Source: Sphingomonas sinipercae
GTDB taxonomy: Bacteria; Pseudomonadota; Alphaproteobacteria; Sphingomonadales; Sphingomonadaceae
Direction of reading: 5' to 3'
Length of the DNA: 64,000 bases
Assembly: GCF_011302055.1 (NCBI RefSeq)
Contig: NZ_CP049871.1
Location: 702,501-766,500, forward strand
Of the stretch, positions 38,866 through 50,548 are shown in pieces (within the stretch, counting starts at the first letter, position 1; each line of letters begins with the position of its first letter). Under the pieces are notes generated by a model. It ran no database searches. It was not told where the DNA came from and saw nothing but the letters and a program-made list of their open reading frames with translations. A program made the position numbers and the translations under genes.

Positions 38866-40689
38866 ATGCACGAAACGGCATTCATGATGGCGCTGGTGGG
38901 CGTACTCGGAATCGGCGCTCAGTGGTTGGCTTGGCGCACGCAGTTGCCGGCAATCGCGCTTATGCTGGCCGCAGGATTTCTCGTCGGTCCGGTGTTTGGC
39001 CTGATCGACCCTCATCGCGATCTCGGCACGCTGCTTGAGCCGCTCATCGGAATTGCGGTGGCGGTGATCTTGTTCGAAGGCGGCCTCAACCTCAAACTTG
39101 AGGAACTGCACCGCTCCGATGGGGCAGTACAGCGGCTAGTCGTTCTCGGTGTCCCGATCGGCTGGGTTTTTGGCAGCATCGCTTGTTACTACATCGCCGG
39201 TTTGGTGCTCCCCGTCGCCATCCTGTTCGCCGGGATCCTCGTGGTCACTGGCCCGACCGTCGTATTGCCGCTGCTTCGCCAGACACAGGTCAGCCCAAGG
39301 CCGCGCGCGATCCTGAAGTGGGAGGCCATCGTCAACGATCCGATTGGAGCGTTATGCGCCGTCGTCGCTTACGAGTGGCTTCGGCAGTCGCAGACTGGCG
39401 GTACCTACTTCAATAACCTGCTCGTGCTCATCACGGCCTCGGCGTTCGCGTGCGTCCTGGGATACGCTGCTGCTCGCGCGATCGCATTCGCTTTCCCGAG
39501 AGGCTGGATCCCGGAATTCCTCAAGTCGCCGGTATTACTCGTCGCCGTCATCGCTACGTTCGTGGGCGCCGAATTTGTCTACCAGGAAACCGGGCTTCTG
39601 ACGGTCACCGTCATGGGCATGTCGCTGGCGAACATGCGTTTATCCAGCGCCCGCGACTTCATGCGGTTCAAGGAAAACGTCACAGTCCTGCTGGTCTCCG
39701 GGCTGTTCATCATCCTTTCCGCCTCCCTCGACCTCGAAACGCTTGCCCGGTTCGAATGGCGTTTCGTCGGGTTCGTCCTCGCGCTTGTCCTGATCGTTCG
39801 GCCGGCGACGGTTCTGATCTCGTTGATCGGCACCAAAATGCCATGGCGGGAGCGACTGTTCGTCGGCCTGGTGGCCCCACGCGGCATCGTGGCAGTGGCC
39901 ATTTCCGGCCTGTTCGCGCTGCGGCTAGACGACATCGGCTACAGCGATGGCGGGACGCTTGTCGCGCTATCGTTCGCGGTGGTGGCCGGCACGATCCTCG
40001 TTTACGGCTTCGGTGCACGGCCGGCGGCGCGTTTGCTGGGCGTCGCCCAAGGGCAACGCCAGGGTTTGCTGGTGGTCGGCAGCCCTCCCTGGATGCTAAC
40101 GCTCGCCTCCGCGCTCAAGCAGTACGACGTTCCGGTCCTCGTCGCGGACAGCAGCTGGCAGCGCCTTTCAGCCGCGCGCGCCATCGGGGTTGAGACCTAC
40201 CACGGCGAAATCCTTGCGGAAGCGACTGAAGACTACCTCGACATCGCGCAGTTCCAGGCGCTGATTTCGGCTACCGACAATGAAGCTTATAACGCGCTTG
40301 TTTGCTCCGAATTCGCGCCTGAGATTGGGCGGGATTCGGTCTACCAGATTGGCGACAGCGAGGACGGCGACCCACGCCGCCTGCCGCCTGACCTGCGCGG
40401 CCGGGCGCTGTTTTCGTCGGGGGTGGGTGTCGAAGAACTCAACCGCCGCTATGCCCAAGGCTGGCGCTTGCGCGTCGTAGAGCCCGATGAGCCGGGCGGC
40501 ACCGTCGATCTCGAACATGCGGCCGCAGCCGGTGATCCGCTGTTGATCATGGGCAAGGGCGGGCGATTGCGCTTCTTTACCCATGCCAGTCGTCCGAAGC
40601 CCGCTGCGGACGAAGCGGTCGTCATTCATGCGCCCCCGCAAGCGGGGGTCGGAGTTGCGGAAGAGCCAACGACGGGAGCAGTGCCATGA
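38866..40689 (+). CDS. CPA1-type cation:proton antiporter with degenerate TrkA-N-like tail
   Basis: The 607-residue membrane protein has about 12 helices in residues 1-390, including the ion-binding NDPIGALCAV and GPTVVLPLL segments. The C-terminal cytoplasmic part (about 395-600) has a Rossmann-like start (GLLVVGSPPWMLTLASAL) in which the usual GxGxxG is lost, so nucleotide binding is doubtful. A 6-bp inverted repeat (TAGAGA/TCTCTA, 38833-38854) lies just before the start. Its stop overlaps the start of the OmpA-family lipoprotein (ATGA), so the two are coupled. Confidence 0.9.
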   Translation: MHETAFMMALVGVLGIGAQWLAWRTQLPAIALMLAAGFLVGPVFGLIDPHRDLGTLLEPLIGIAVAVILFEGGLNLKLEELHRSDGAVQRLVVLGVPIGWVFGSIACYYIAGLVLPVAILFAGILVVTGPTVVLPLLRQTQVSPRPRAILKWEAIVNDPIGALCAVVAYEWLRQSQTGGTYFNNLLVLITASAFACVLGYAAARAIAFAFPRGWIPEFLKSPVLLVAVIATFVGAEFVYQETGLLTVTVMGMSLANMRLSSARDFMRFKENVTVLLVSGLFIILSASLDLETLARFEWRFVGFVLALVLIVRPATVLISLIGTKMPWRERLFVGLVAPRGIVAVAISGLFALRLDDIGYSDGGTLVALSFAVVAGTILVYGFGARPAARLLGVAQGQRQGLLVVGSPPWMLTLASALKQYDVPVLVADSSWQRLSAARAIGVETYHGEILAEATEDYLDIAQFQALISATDNEAYNALVCSEFAPEIGRDSVYQIGDSEDGDPRRLPPDLRGRALFSSGVGVEELNRRYAQGWRLRVVEPDEPGGTVDLEHAAAAGDPLLIMGKGGRLRFFTHASRPKPAADEAVVIHAPPQAGVGVAEEPTTGAVP

Positions 40690-41247
40690 TAAGAATGCGT
40701 GCAATTCTCCTGGCCGGCGCAGTCCTCCTTTCGGCTTGCGGGCGCCAGGGAGGGCCCGGTTCGGACACTGATGCCAATCGTGTGCCGGAAAATTCGACCG
40801 TTGGTTCGGTTGCTGCCGGCCAGTCCCAGTCGATTATCCGCAACGAAGTGCTGGAGGAGACCGAAACGCCTGAGCCCGCACCTGAACCGCGACCCGAAGC
40901 GACAATCAGCTTCGAAGTCGCAGGTAAGTTGCCGGACACGGCGGCCGCCAAGCTCGATGAGGTGATTGCCTGGCCGCAGTTGGCGCGGGGTTCCTGCCTC
41001 GTCGTGAGCGGGCATACGGATTCCCGCGGATCGGACGAGCAAAACTTGCGGGCCTCGACGCGCCGCGCCGAACTCGTTCGCGACTACCTCGTGGACAAGG
41101 GCATCGCGCCGGACCGCATCGCCGTTGTTGCCGTTGGGGAACGCCGCCCGGTTGCTCCAAACGCCAATGAAGACGGCAGCGACAACCCGGCCGGGCGCGC
41201 TCGTAACCGTCGCGTTGAGGTCCGGGCGCGCGATTGCCCGGCCGCGG

Positions 41248-41273
<26 letters not shown>
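40686..41273 (+). CDS. OmpA-family lipoprotein
   Basis: The 195-residue product has a lipoprotein signal (LSAC, Cys18), a Pro/Glu-rich linker (TPEPAPEPRPEA) and an OmpA C-terminal peptidoglycan-binding domain (SGHTDSRGSDEQNLRAST...RA, RARNRRVEV). It would tether a membrane to the cell wall. Its coupling to the antiporter gene suggests a link with envelope or pH/ion stress (inference). The last 26 bases overlap the 3' end of prsR on the other strand. Confidence 0.9.
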
Positions 41274-42608
<1,335 letters not shown>

Positions 42609-42612
<4 letters not shown>

Positions 42613-44666
42613 GCGGTTTTCCGTTCATCAAGCTCGGTCGGTTGCGCGGCCGGGAGGCGGATGGTGAAGACGGTGCCGTTGCCGGGCGCGCTCTCGACCC
42701 CGATCCGCCCGCCCATCGCAGTAATCAGCGACCGCGCTTCGAAAGCGCCGATTCCGAAGCCATTGGGCTTGCTCGACACGAACGGCTGGAACAGCGCGTT
42801 GCGGACGAAATCGGGGTCCATCCCTACGCCCTTGTCGGTGATCGTGATCGCGACCTCCGCGGAGTCGTGGTCGATGCGCACGGTGACCGGCTGGTCCGCC
42901 GGGCTGGCGTCGACGGCGTTTTGCAGGAGGTGACATAGCGCCTGCTCGAGGGCCGGGGCGTCTGCATGAACCCAGGCGGATGCGTCGCCCAGCAGCAGCA
43001 GCTGGTGACGACCGCGCCTCGCGGCGATGGCGGCCGAGACGATGGGGCGAAGCGCCTGCGGTTCGGCGCGATAGGTTCGTCCGACCGCCTGCGGCGAAAG
43101 CCGCGCCAGCAATTCCTTCATCTTGCCGATCGAGCTGTTGAGGGTCGCGATCATGTCGCTTCGGAATTCGGCATTTTCCGCGTGGCGTTCCGCGTTGCGG
43201 GTGAGCAGCGACAACTGGCTGACCAGGTTCTTGATGTCGTGCAGGATGAAGGCGAAGCGGCGGTTGAACTCCTCGAACCGCTGCGCATCCGACAGCGCAC
43301 GCTGGGTTTGCGCTTCCGCCAGCGAACTGGCGGCCTGATGCCCGGCCGTCCGCAGTAAGTCGAAGTCCTCCCAGTCGAGCGGACGCCGGTATTCCGGCGC
43401 GGCGAGGAGCAGGAAGCCGGTCATTCGGTCGTTATGGATCAGCGGAACTCCGACCCAGCTTTCGGGCGTGTCGAGGATCCACTGCGGCAACGGAATCGCG
43501 CGGTCCTGCGCGTGAGCCCAGCCGTGGCGAACGGCATCGACTTCAACGATTCGCCCGTTCGCCCCGGCGACGGCCCAGAATGCCCGACCGTCTTCGCCGC
43601 GCTCGGCACGCGGCGAACTGCCGGGCCAGCCGTGGCTTGCCGAAAGGATCAGAGCGCCGCCCGCATCGCATTCGAGAAGCAGGCCACCCGGGGCTTCGAG
43701 AATGTCGGCGAAGGCTTTGACGACCCGTTCGCCGAGCGGCCGATCGGCGCTGCCATTGCGGCCCAGGGTGGCGGTGAACCGAAGCCATTCGCTGCGATAA
43801 TCGTAGCGATGCTCGAACAAGTGCTTGGCCATCTTGACCTTCGCCCACGCGCGGGCGCGGGCGCTCGGGACCAGCACCATGCCGGCGACGGTGAGGCCGG
43901 CGAGGACAGCGATGGCAAGCGTGCGCGGCCAGTCGAGGCTGCTGCCGCGAAGCGCGGTGGCGATGATCGCCATCAGCGCGAAATAAGCACAGATCGCAAG
44001 CAAGGAGAGCGACTGGAATGTGGCCGCCCGGGACAGGCGCACCCGCCAGCCCTGCTCGTGCCGGGCGCTAAGCGCGAAGAAGCCGCCGGTCAGTGCAATC
44101 GCTGCGCCGCGCCATTCAAACAGCGATCCGGCGCGAGCCGGGTCGAGGTAAGCGACGGTGTACAGGTTGAGATCGTAGGTCCAGCCGATCGTCAGGGCCA
44201 GCATCGCATGGCGAATGCTCAACCGGCTTCCTGGCGACGCCTGCCCGTACAGGTTGTGGACAAGGACGAGCGCGCCGGCAGCGGCCGTGATCCGGAGCAG
44301 CCGCCCGGTATCCTGGCTGGCTGCCCCCGCCTCCGACAGGGTCAGCGCATCGACGACGAGCTGAAGGCCGAGGACGGCCGAAACCGCGCCGTAAACCAGG
44401 CGGACGCCCTTCTGCTGGGCTTCCTGTCCGTTGGGGTCCGCCATGCTGTGTAGCAGGCCGATCCAGACGAGGTTGCGTGCCGTTTCCGCGAACTGCACCA
44501 CCGCGCTGCCGGGCATGACCACGGCGAGCCAGCTCCAGCAGGCAGTGACCGCGAAGCCTGCGAGGAGCATCCAATGACCGGGCTGGCGAGCCCCTGAAAA
44601 CAGTCGCCATGCCAACAGCACGGCGAACGCTGCGGCGGCCAACGCATTGGTCCACTGGCCGATCAT
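42609..44666 (-). CDS. prsK: PEP-CTERM system histidine kinase PrsK
   Basis: The 685-residue kinase has about eight N-terminal membrane helices (residues 1-270), a GAF-like region (about 310-445), an H-box of unusual form (FAFILHDIKNLVSQLSLL) and an ATPase domain (HLLQNAVDASP, DKGVGMDPDFV, GFGIGAFEA). This order is characteristic of PrsK. It is the likely partner of PrsR. An AT-rich stretch upstream (44707-44735) is the likely promoter region shared with the divergent aldo/keto reductase gene. Confidence 0.9.
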
Positions 44667-44781
44667 CCGCGCTTCGCTTTCGTCAAATCTACCGACATCG
44701 CGTGGGTGTCGCTAAACTTTACAAATATTCTCTGAATGGCCGGGTCTTGCGGAGGCAATGCAAGTGGCGGAGGAGGGCGGA

Positions 44782-45717
44782 ATGACCAGCAAACGCCCAA
44801 TCGGCAGCAGCGGCCTTAGCGTCGCCCCACTCGCGCTCGGCGGCAATGTCTTCGACTGGACGGCCGACGAGAACAACAGCTTCGCAGTGCTCGACGCCTT
44901 CGTTGCGGCGGGCGGCACGATGATTGACACCGCGGACGTCTATTCGGCCTGGGTGCCCGGGCACAGCGGCGGCGAGAGCGAGCGGCTCATCGGGCGCTGG
45001 CTGAAGCGGACCGGTAAGCGGGACCAGGTCGTGATCGCCACCAAGGTCGGGATGATGACCGGCCTGAAGCCGGAAACGATCCAAGCGGCCTGCGAAGCAT
45101 CGCTTGAGCGGCTCGGCGTGGAAACGATCGATCTTTATTATCAGCACAAGGACGACGCCGACGTGCCGTTGGCCGACAGTCTCGGCGCGTTCGATCGGCT
45201 CGTCAAAGGCGGCAAGGTCCGCGCGGTCGGCCTGTCCAATTTCTCCGCCGGCCGGGTCGACGAAGCGATGGCGGCAGCGGCGGACAACGGGCTGACGGCA
45301 CCGACGGCCCTGCAGCCCTGGTACAATATGGTTGAACGGCAGAAGTTCGAAGGCGATCTTCGGGACTCGGCGCAGCGGCACGGGCTGGCGGTGTTCCCTT
45401 ATTACAGCCTCGCCAACGGCTTCCTCACCGGCAAATACCGTAGCCGCGACGACTTGGAGAAAAGCCCGCGCGGTCTTCGCAACCTCGAATATCTGGACGG
45501 CAAGGGGCCGAAAATCCTCGAGGCGCTCGATGCCGTGGCGGTGGAGTCCGGCGCTTCGCTAGCCGCGATTGCGCTCGCCTGGACGATGGCTCAGCCGGCG
45601 ATCACCGCGCCAATCGCAAGCGCGACGAGCCTGTCGCAAGCGCAAGAGCTGGTGGCGGCGCTAAACCTGCAATTGACGCCGGCGCAACTGGACCGGCTCG
45701 ACGCCGCGAGCGCTTAG
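44782..45717 (+). CDS. Aldo/keto reductase
   Basis: This NADPH-dependent carbonyl reductase has a TIM-barrel fold and 311 residues. The catalytic tetrad is visible: Asp and Tyr in IDTADVY, Lys in ATKVGM, and His in YYQHKDD. The cofactor loop is SNFSAG and the C-terminal block is PIASATSLSQ. The ATG at 44782 is behind a strong GGAGGAGGG, which decides it over an ATG 24 bases upstream. The substrate is unknown. It ends on a shared TTAG with the convergent M20 peptidase gene. Confidence 0.93.
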   Translation: MTSKRPIGSSGLSVAPLALGGNVFDWTADENNSFAVLDAFVAAGGTMIDTADVYSAWVPGHSGGESERLIGRWLKRTGKRDQVVIATKVGMMTGLKPETIQAACEASLERLGVETIDLYYQHKDDADVPLADSLGAFDRLVKGGKVRAVGLSNFSAGRVDEAMAAAADNGLTAPTALQPWYNMVERQKFEGDLRDSAQRHGLAVFPYYSLANGFLTGKYRSRDDLEKSPRGLRNLEYLDGKGPKILEALDAVAVESGASLAAIALAWTMAQPAITAPIASATSLSQAQELVAALNLQLTPAQLDRLDAASA

Positions 45718-47036
45718 CCCTTCTTCAGCACGTCCATCGCGGCCAGCGTCAGCGCTTCCGTCGCGGTTGAGATAACCGCTTCGGCATCCGGCGCCCAGAA
45801 CGGGCTGTGGATGGATGGCAGCTTCTGCGGGTTGCCGCCGGCCGCCTGCCACTTGGCCGTCGGCGTGCCGCCGACCCAGAAGATGAGGCTTTCGATCGAC
45901 TTGTCGGCCAGCCAGAAACGGCTGAAATCTTCGCCGCCCATTACCGCGGGTGTCTTCACGACGCGCTGGGTACCGAAGTTCTGGCTGAACAGCGCCAACG
46001 CCCGGCCGGAGAACTTTTCGGTGTTGAAGGTCGATGGGGTGTATTCATTCTCGCGCACCGTCACGACCGGCATCCGGTCCTCGGGCAACCCGGCGGCGAT
46101 CGCTTCCCCGCGAGCGACGCGCTTGATCCCGTCGAGCAGCAACTTGCGAACCTCGGGTGTGTAGCTGCGCACCGTCAGTTGCAGCTTCGCTTCCTCGGAA
46201 ATGATGTTGTGCTTGGCGCCGGCATGAAAGCTGCCGACGGTGACGACCGCCGGTTGCTGCGGGTCGTTTTCGCGGCTCACGAGGGTTTGCAGCGTCGAGA
46301 CGATGCGCGAGGCGACGACGATCGGGTCCTTGGTCGTGTGCGGATAGGCGCCGTGGCCGCCGACGCCTTTCACCGTGATGTCGACGCTGTCGACGTTGGC
46401 AAGCGCATAGCCTGGGGTGATGCCGATCTGTCCTGCGGGCAGGGCCGCAGCGTCATGGAAGGCAAGGGCGTAGTCGGGCTTGGGAAAGCGCGTGTAGAGC
46501 CCATCGTCGAGCATCGCTTTCGCGCCGACGCCGATCTCCTCGCCGGGTTGAAGGATCATCACCAGGGTGCCCGACCATTGATCTTTGGCCGCCGCCATCC
46601 GCCGTGCGGTTCCCAGCCAGCTCGTCATATGCGTGTCGTGGCCGCAGGCGTGCATCACCGGACTAGGCGTTCCGTCGGGCAGCTTGCCGATAACCTTGGA
46701 CGCAAAGGGCAGGCCAGTCTGTTCCGGCACCGGCAGCGCGTCCATGTCGGCGCGGATCAGAAGCACCGGCCCCGGCCCGTTCTTCATCACTGCAACGACG
46801 CCGGTCTTGCCGACGTTCTCGGTCACGGCGAAGCCGAGCTTGCGTGCCTCGGCAGCGAGCTTCGCCGGGCTTCGCACTTCCTGCATCGACAATTCCGGGT
46901 TGGCGTGCAGGTCGCGGTACAGCGCCATCAACTGCGGCATATCGGCGGCAACCGCCTCGCGCAGGGTGGCCGCGAAAGCCGGGGCAGGGACGGCGGTTGC
47001 AAGCGCGGCGGCGACGAAAGCGATGGTGCGGGACAT
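45714..47036 (-). CDS. M20 family amidohydrolase/metallopeptidase, exported
   Basis: The 440-residue enzyme has a signal peptide (ends PAFA) and the M20D pattern: RADMDALPVPEQTGLPF, HACGHDTHMTSWLG with di-zinc ligands, and LQPGEEIGVGAKAML with the catalytic Glu. Relatives hydrolyse N-acyl amino acids or hippurate-like substrates; the export signal makes a periplasmic role likely. It follows the DUF4893 lipoprotein gene by 14 bp in one operon. Confidence 0.92.
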   Translation of the reverse strand: MSRTIAFVAAALATAVPAPAFAATLREAVAADMPQLMALYRDLHANPELSMQEVRSPAKLAAEARKLGFAVTENVGKTGVVAVMKNGPGPVLLIRADMDALPVPEQTGLPFASKVIGKLPDGTPSPVMHACGHDTHMTSWLGTARRMAAAKDQWSGTLVMILQPGEEIGVGAKAMLDDGLYTRFPKPDYALAFHDAAALPAGQIGITPGYALANVDSVDITVKGVGGHGAYPHTTKDPIVVASRIVSTLQTLVSRENDPQQPAVVTVGSFHAGAKHNIISEEAKLQLTVRSYTPEVRKLLLDGIKRVARGEAIAAGLPEDRMPVVTVRENEYTPSTFNTEKFSGRALALFSQNFGTQRVVKTPAVMGGEDFSRFWLADKSIESLIFWVGGTPTAKWQAAGGNPQKLPSIHSPFWAPDAEAVISTATEALTLAAMDVLKKG

Positions 47037-47050
47037 GGCGGGGAAACTCC

Positions 47051-47668
47051 TCAGGAGACGGGGACCAGCTCCATGACATCAAGCTGCGATTCGAAATGGG
47101 GGCGCGGCATCAGCAGCCGCCAGCGGGAAGGGCCGATGCGTTCCAGATAACCGGCAACGTCGCGCTGCTCGTCCTGCCCGTATTGCATCGCGCGCGGTTC
47201 GTCGCCCAGCACCAACGTGCCGAGGAAAACCTGCCTCAGCGCATCATTCGGGAACAGTCGGCCGACCGGCCGCTGCGAGCCGCTCAGCTTGATCAGGCTT
47301 TGCAGCGATCCCGGCTGTTCGACCCGGCAGCGGAAGAAGGGGTAATCGACGTAATCGAGCAGACCCTCCGATTTCGCTCCAAGCTTGATCACCCGGCACT
47401 TGTAATCGCCGTTGGGGATCGCTGCTCCAGCAAGGGCGGCGTCGGGTGCAAGCAACACGCCTTCTCGGGCAATGTCGTCCCCGTGCCCGGCCCGGCGAGC
47501 GGCGTCGAGCGCACTCGTGAATGCACTTCGCCAGCCCGACAGCCGGCCGCGATCGTCGGCCGTGGCGACGCTTCGCCAATCGCCGGTCGGGGCAGCGATC
47601 ATCCGCGGGCCCGGCACCGCCGAACAGGCGCCGAGCATCAATAAGGCTGTAAGGGTCAGGCTTCGCAT
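47051..47668 (-). CDS. DUF4893 lipoprotein, function unknown
   Basis: The 205-residue product has a lipoprotein signal (LGAC, Cys15) and a conserved body with GDWRSVATADDRGRLSGWR near the N-terminus and PNGDYKCRVIKLG in the middle. I recognise it as the DUF4893 family of sphingomonads, which has no assigned function. It sits between a short-chain dehydrogenase (10 bp upstream) and an exported M20 hydrolase (14 bp downstream), with which it is probably cotranscribed. Confidence 0.8.
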   Translation of the reverse strand: MRSLTLTALLMLGACSAVPGPRMIAAPTGDWRSVATADDRGRLSGWRSAFTSALDAARRAGHGDDIAREGVLLAPDAALAGAAIPNGDYKCRVIKLGAKSEGLLDYVDYPFFRCRVEQPGSLQSLIKLSGSQRPVGRLFPNDALRQVFLGTLVLGDEPRAMQYGQDEQRDVAGYLERIGPSRWRLLMPRPHFESQLDVMELVPVS

Positions 47669-47678
47669 GGCGCGCAGC

Positions 47679-48446
47679 CTATTGGGCCGTCCACCCGCCG
47701 TCCATGCTGATGTTGGCGCCAGTGATTGCCGCCGCCTCGTCACGGCACAGAAAGGCGGCGAGGGCGCCGACCTGCTCGGGCGTGACGAATTGCTTGGTTG
47801 GTTGCGCGGCGAGCAGGACGTCGTTCATCACTTGCTCTCGAGTCATGCCGCGCGCTTTCATCGTGTCGGGGATCTGGTTCTCGACCAAAGGCGTCCAGAC
47901 ATAGCCGGGCGAGATGCAATTGGCGGTGATTCCGTCGCGGGCGGTTTCCAGCGCGACGGTCTTGGTGAAGCCGGCAACGCCGTGCTTGGCGGCGACGTAG
48001 GCGGACTTGTTGGGGCTAGCGACGAGGCTGTGGGCGGACGCGGTGTTGATGATCCGGCCCCAGCCTTTCCCGCGCATTGCCGGAAGCGCGATCCGCGTGG
48101 TGTGGAAGACCGCGGACAGGTTGACGGCCAGGATAGAATCCCACTTTTCGGGCGGGAAACTGTCGACCGGCGAAACGTGCTGGATGCCCGCATTGTTGAC
48201 CAGGATATCCGGCCCGCCCAGCGCGTCGGCGCAGCGCTGGACCATGCGCTCGATCGCGGCCGGATCGGACATGTCGGCGTCATCGTGAAGGGCGCCAAGC
48301 TCCTCCGCGATGGCCGAAATCGCGCCGGCATCGCCGAAGCCGTTGATCATCACCTTCGCGCCTTCCGCCGCCAAGGCTCGCGCGATGGCCAGGCCGATGC
48401 CCGAGGTGGATCCGGTAACGAGTGCGACTTTGCCAGTGAGTGTCAT
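47679..48446 (-). CDS. Short-chain dehydrogenase, 3-hydroxybutyrate dehydrogenase-like
   Basis: This 255-residue NAD(H)-dependent SDR probably oxidises D-3-hydroxybutyrate to acetoacetate. It has TGSTSGIG for cofactor binding, NNAG, catalytic Ser in NTASAHSLVAS, YVAAK (Tyr/Lys), and the family's SPGYVWTPLVENQI segment followed by a QPTKQFVTPEQVG tail, which favours 3-hydroxybutyrate dehydrogenase over other SDRs. The ATG at 48446 starts the typical MTLTGKVALVTG. It is first in the operon with DUF4893 and the M20 gene. Confidence 0.88.
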   Translation of the reverse strand: MTLTGKVALVTGSTSGIGLAIARALAAEGAKVMINGFGDAGAISAIAEELGALHDDADMSDPAAIERMVQRCADALGGPDILVNNAGIQHVSPVDSFPPEKWDSILAVNLSAVFHTTRIALPAMRGKGWGRIINTASAHSLVASPNKSAYVAAKHGVAGFTKTVALETARDGITANCISPGYVWTPLVENQIPDTMKARGMTREQVMNDVLLAAQPTKQFVTPEQVGALAAFLCRDEAAAITGANISMDGGWTAQ

Positions 48447-48532
48447 GGCCACCCAATGCCGCCGGTCGCCGTCCCTTTGCAACCGCCAAGGCGGCTGGTG
48501 CATTACGCATCCGCAACAGGAGGAAATTATCG

Positions 48533-49432
48533 ATGCGGCTGGGCGGCGGGAACGACGACGATTTCATTGACCGCACCGGACAAAGCGGCGGCGGCTTCGG
48601 CGGGCTGGGCGGCGGCGGCAACATGCTCGGCTGCCTCCTTCCGCTCGTGGCGAGCCGGTTCGGGATCGTCGGCGTGCTGTTCCTGCTGCTTGGTTATTGT
48701 GCGCTGCAGTCGCTTGGCGGCGGCGGGAGCCTGCTTCCCGGCGGCACCGGCGGGGCTCCGACCCAGACTCAGGGTACCGCCAAATCGCGGCTCGATCCGG
48801 AGACCGCGCAATTCCTTCCGGCCGTGCTGAGCAGCACGGATAACGTCTGGACCGAAATCTTCCGCAAGAGCGGCGCTGCCTATCGCGAGCCCAAGATGGT
48901 GGCCTACACTTCCGGCACGCAGACCGGTTGCGGCTTCGGCCAGGCGCAGATGGGCCCGTTCTATTGCCCGACCGACCAGACGATCTACATTGACCCGGCC
49001 TTCTTCAACGAGCTTCGGACCAGGTTCGGCGCCGACGGTGACTTTGCCCGTGCCTATGTGATCGCTCACGAAGCCGGTCATCACGTCCAGAATCTCGAAG
49101 GGACGCTGGACCAGGCCCAACGCTCGCAATCTTCGCTTGGCCGTTCCGAAGGCAACCAGGTGCAGGTCGGGGTGGAGCTCCAGGCCGACTGCTACGCCGG
49201 GGTATGGGCGGCCAATGCCAAGGCCCCCGACGGAACCTCGGCGCTAGAAGCCGGCGACATACAGGAAGGCATGCGCGCCGCCGAAGCGATCGGCGACGAC
49301 ACGCTGCAACGTCAGACGCAGGGCCGCGTAGTCCCCGAAAGCTTCACCCACGGCACGTCGGCACAGCGCATGGCGGCACTGCGCACCGGCCTGGAAAGCG
49401 GCAATCCAGCCGCCTGCAAGTTCAACCGCTAG
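48533..49432 (+). CDS. Neutral zinc metallopeptidase, YpfJ family
   Basis: The 299-residue protein has a Gly-rich N-terminus, one membrane helix (about 40-62) and a periplasmic peptidase-like domain with AYVIAHEAGHHVQNL as the HExxH zinc site, GCGFGQAQMGPFYCPTDQTIYID before it and ELQADCYAGVWA after it. These match the YpfJ/KPN_02809 family, whose substrates are unknown. The ATG at 48533 is behind AGGAGGA (48518-48524). It converges with the oxidoreductase gene and shares the last four bases (CTAG). Confidence 0.9.
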   Translation: MRLGGGNDDDFIDRTGQSGGGFGGLGGGGNMLGCLLPLVASRFGIVGVLFLLLGYCALQSLGGGGSLLPGGTGGAPTQTQGTAKSRLDPETAQFLPAVLSSTDNVWTEIFRKSGAAYREPKMVAYTSGTQTGCGFGQAQMGPFYCPTDQTIYIDPAFFNELRTRFGADGDFARAYVIAHEAGHHVQNLEGTLDQAQRSQSSLGRSEGNQVQVGVELQADCYAGVWAANAKAPDGTSALEAGDIQEGMRAAEAIGDDTLQRQTQGRVVPESFTHGTSAQRMAALRTGLESGNPAACKFNR

Positions 49433-50418
49433 ACCCGGACGAGCATCTTTCCGGTGTTGGTACCGGTGAACAGGCCCAAGAACGCCTCCGGCGTGCTCTC
49501 CAGCCCGTCCATCACCGTGTCGCGCGACTTGACCCGGCCGTCGCTGACCCATTGGCCCATGTCGCGGTAGAACTCGCCAAGTCGCGACACATAGTCGCCG
49601 TAGAGGAAACCGCGCATGGTGATGCGCATTGCGATCATACGGATGATGTAGCGGAATTGCGCCGGTTCGCGGCTGTTGTAGCCATCGATCATTCCGCACA
49701 AAGCGAAGCGGGCGTGAAGCCGGGCGCGCGCGAAGGCGGCGTCGAGGTGGGCGCCGCCGACATTATCGAAATAAACGTCGATTCCTTCGGGCGCCGCCTC
49801 GCGCAATGTGACAAGCAGGGAGCCGGACTTGTAGTCGATCGCCTGGTCGGCGCCGAGCGATCGGACGAACTCACACTTGTCGGGTCCGCCAGCCGAACCG
49901 ACGACGGTCATCCCCTTGGCCTTGGCGATCTGTACTACCGACGACCCGACCGCGCCGGCGGCAGCGGAGACGAAAACGATATCGCCGCCCTTGGCCTCGG
50001 CCGCGTCGAGCAAGCCGAAATATGCGGTTGCTCCCGGCATTCCTAGAATGCCCAGGAACGCTTGCGGCTCGACGCCCGAGATGTTGGGCGCCTTTTGCAG
50101 GGCCTTGGCCGGAAGCACGGCTTCGTCGCGCCAGCCGGCCATGTGGATGACGAGGTCGCCCGGAACGAAGTCAGGGGCGTTGGACTCGATCACCGTCCCG
50201 ATCGCGCCGCCTTCCATCGGCGCGTCGATGGCGAATGGCGGAATGTAGGATTTCGCCTCGTTCATCCGGCCCCGCATGTACGGATCGACGGACAGGAACA
50301 GGTTGCGCACGTGCACCATGCCGTCGGTGAGTTGGGGGAGCGTATATTCCTTCAACGCGAAGTTATCCGCCGTCGGCGTGCCTTCGGGACGGCTCATCAG
50401 GTGCCAGGCGCGGGCCAC
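49429..50418 (-). CDS. NADP-dependent medium-chain oxidoreductase (CurA/YncB group)
   Basis: This zinc-free quinone oxidoreductase-like enzyme reduces alkenal/one double bonds with NADPH. The 329-residue product has a family-type N-terminus (ARAWHLMSRPEGTPTADNF), SVDPYMRGRM, the AAAGAVGSSVVQIAKAKG nucleotide fold and YFDNVGG. GTG 50418 is chosen because it gives the usual N-terminus and follows GAGGAAGA; a longer frame to 50613 has no family similarity. Confidence 0.9.
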   Translation of the reverse strand: MARAWHLMSRPEGTPTADNFALKEYTLPQLTDGMVHVRNLFLSVDPYMRGRMNEAKSYIPPFAIDAPMEGGAIGTVIESNAPDFVPGDLVIHMAGWRDEAVLPAKALQKAPNISGVEPQAFLGILGMPGATAYFGLLDAAEAKGGDIVFVSAAAGAVGSSVVQIAKAKGMTVVGSAGGPDKCEFVRSLGADQAIDYKSGSLLVTLREAAPEGIDVYFDNVGGAHLDAAFARARLHARFALCGMIDGYNSREPAQFRYIIRMIAMRITMRGFLYGDYVSRLGEFYRDMGQWVSDGRVKSRDTVMDGLESTPEAFLGLFTGTNTGKMLVRV

Positions 50419-50548
50419 ATCTTCCTCCTCGCAAAAATCCGGTCTGCGATAAGCCTGCTGCCGGCAATACGAAAGGCCCGGCAGTGTTTGTGGGATGCCA
50501 ATGGACGCGGCGGTATCGGTGGGAGCACGGGAGTTGCCGGAGGGGCGA

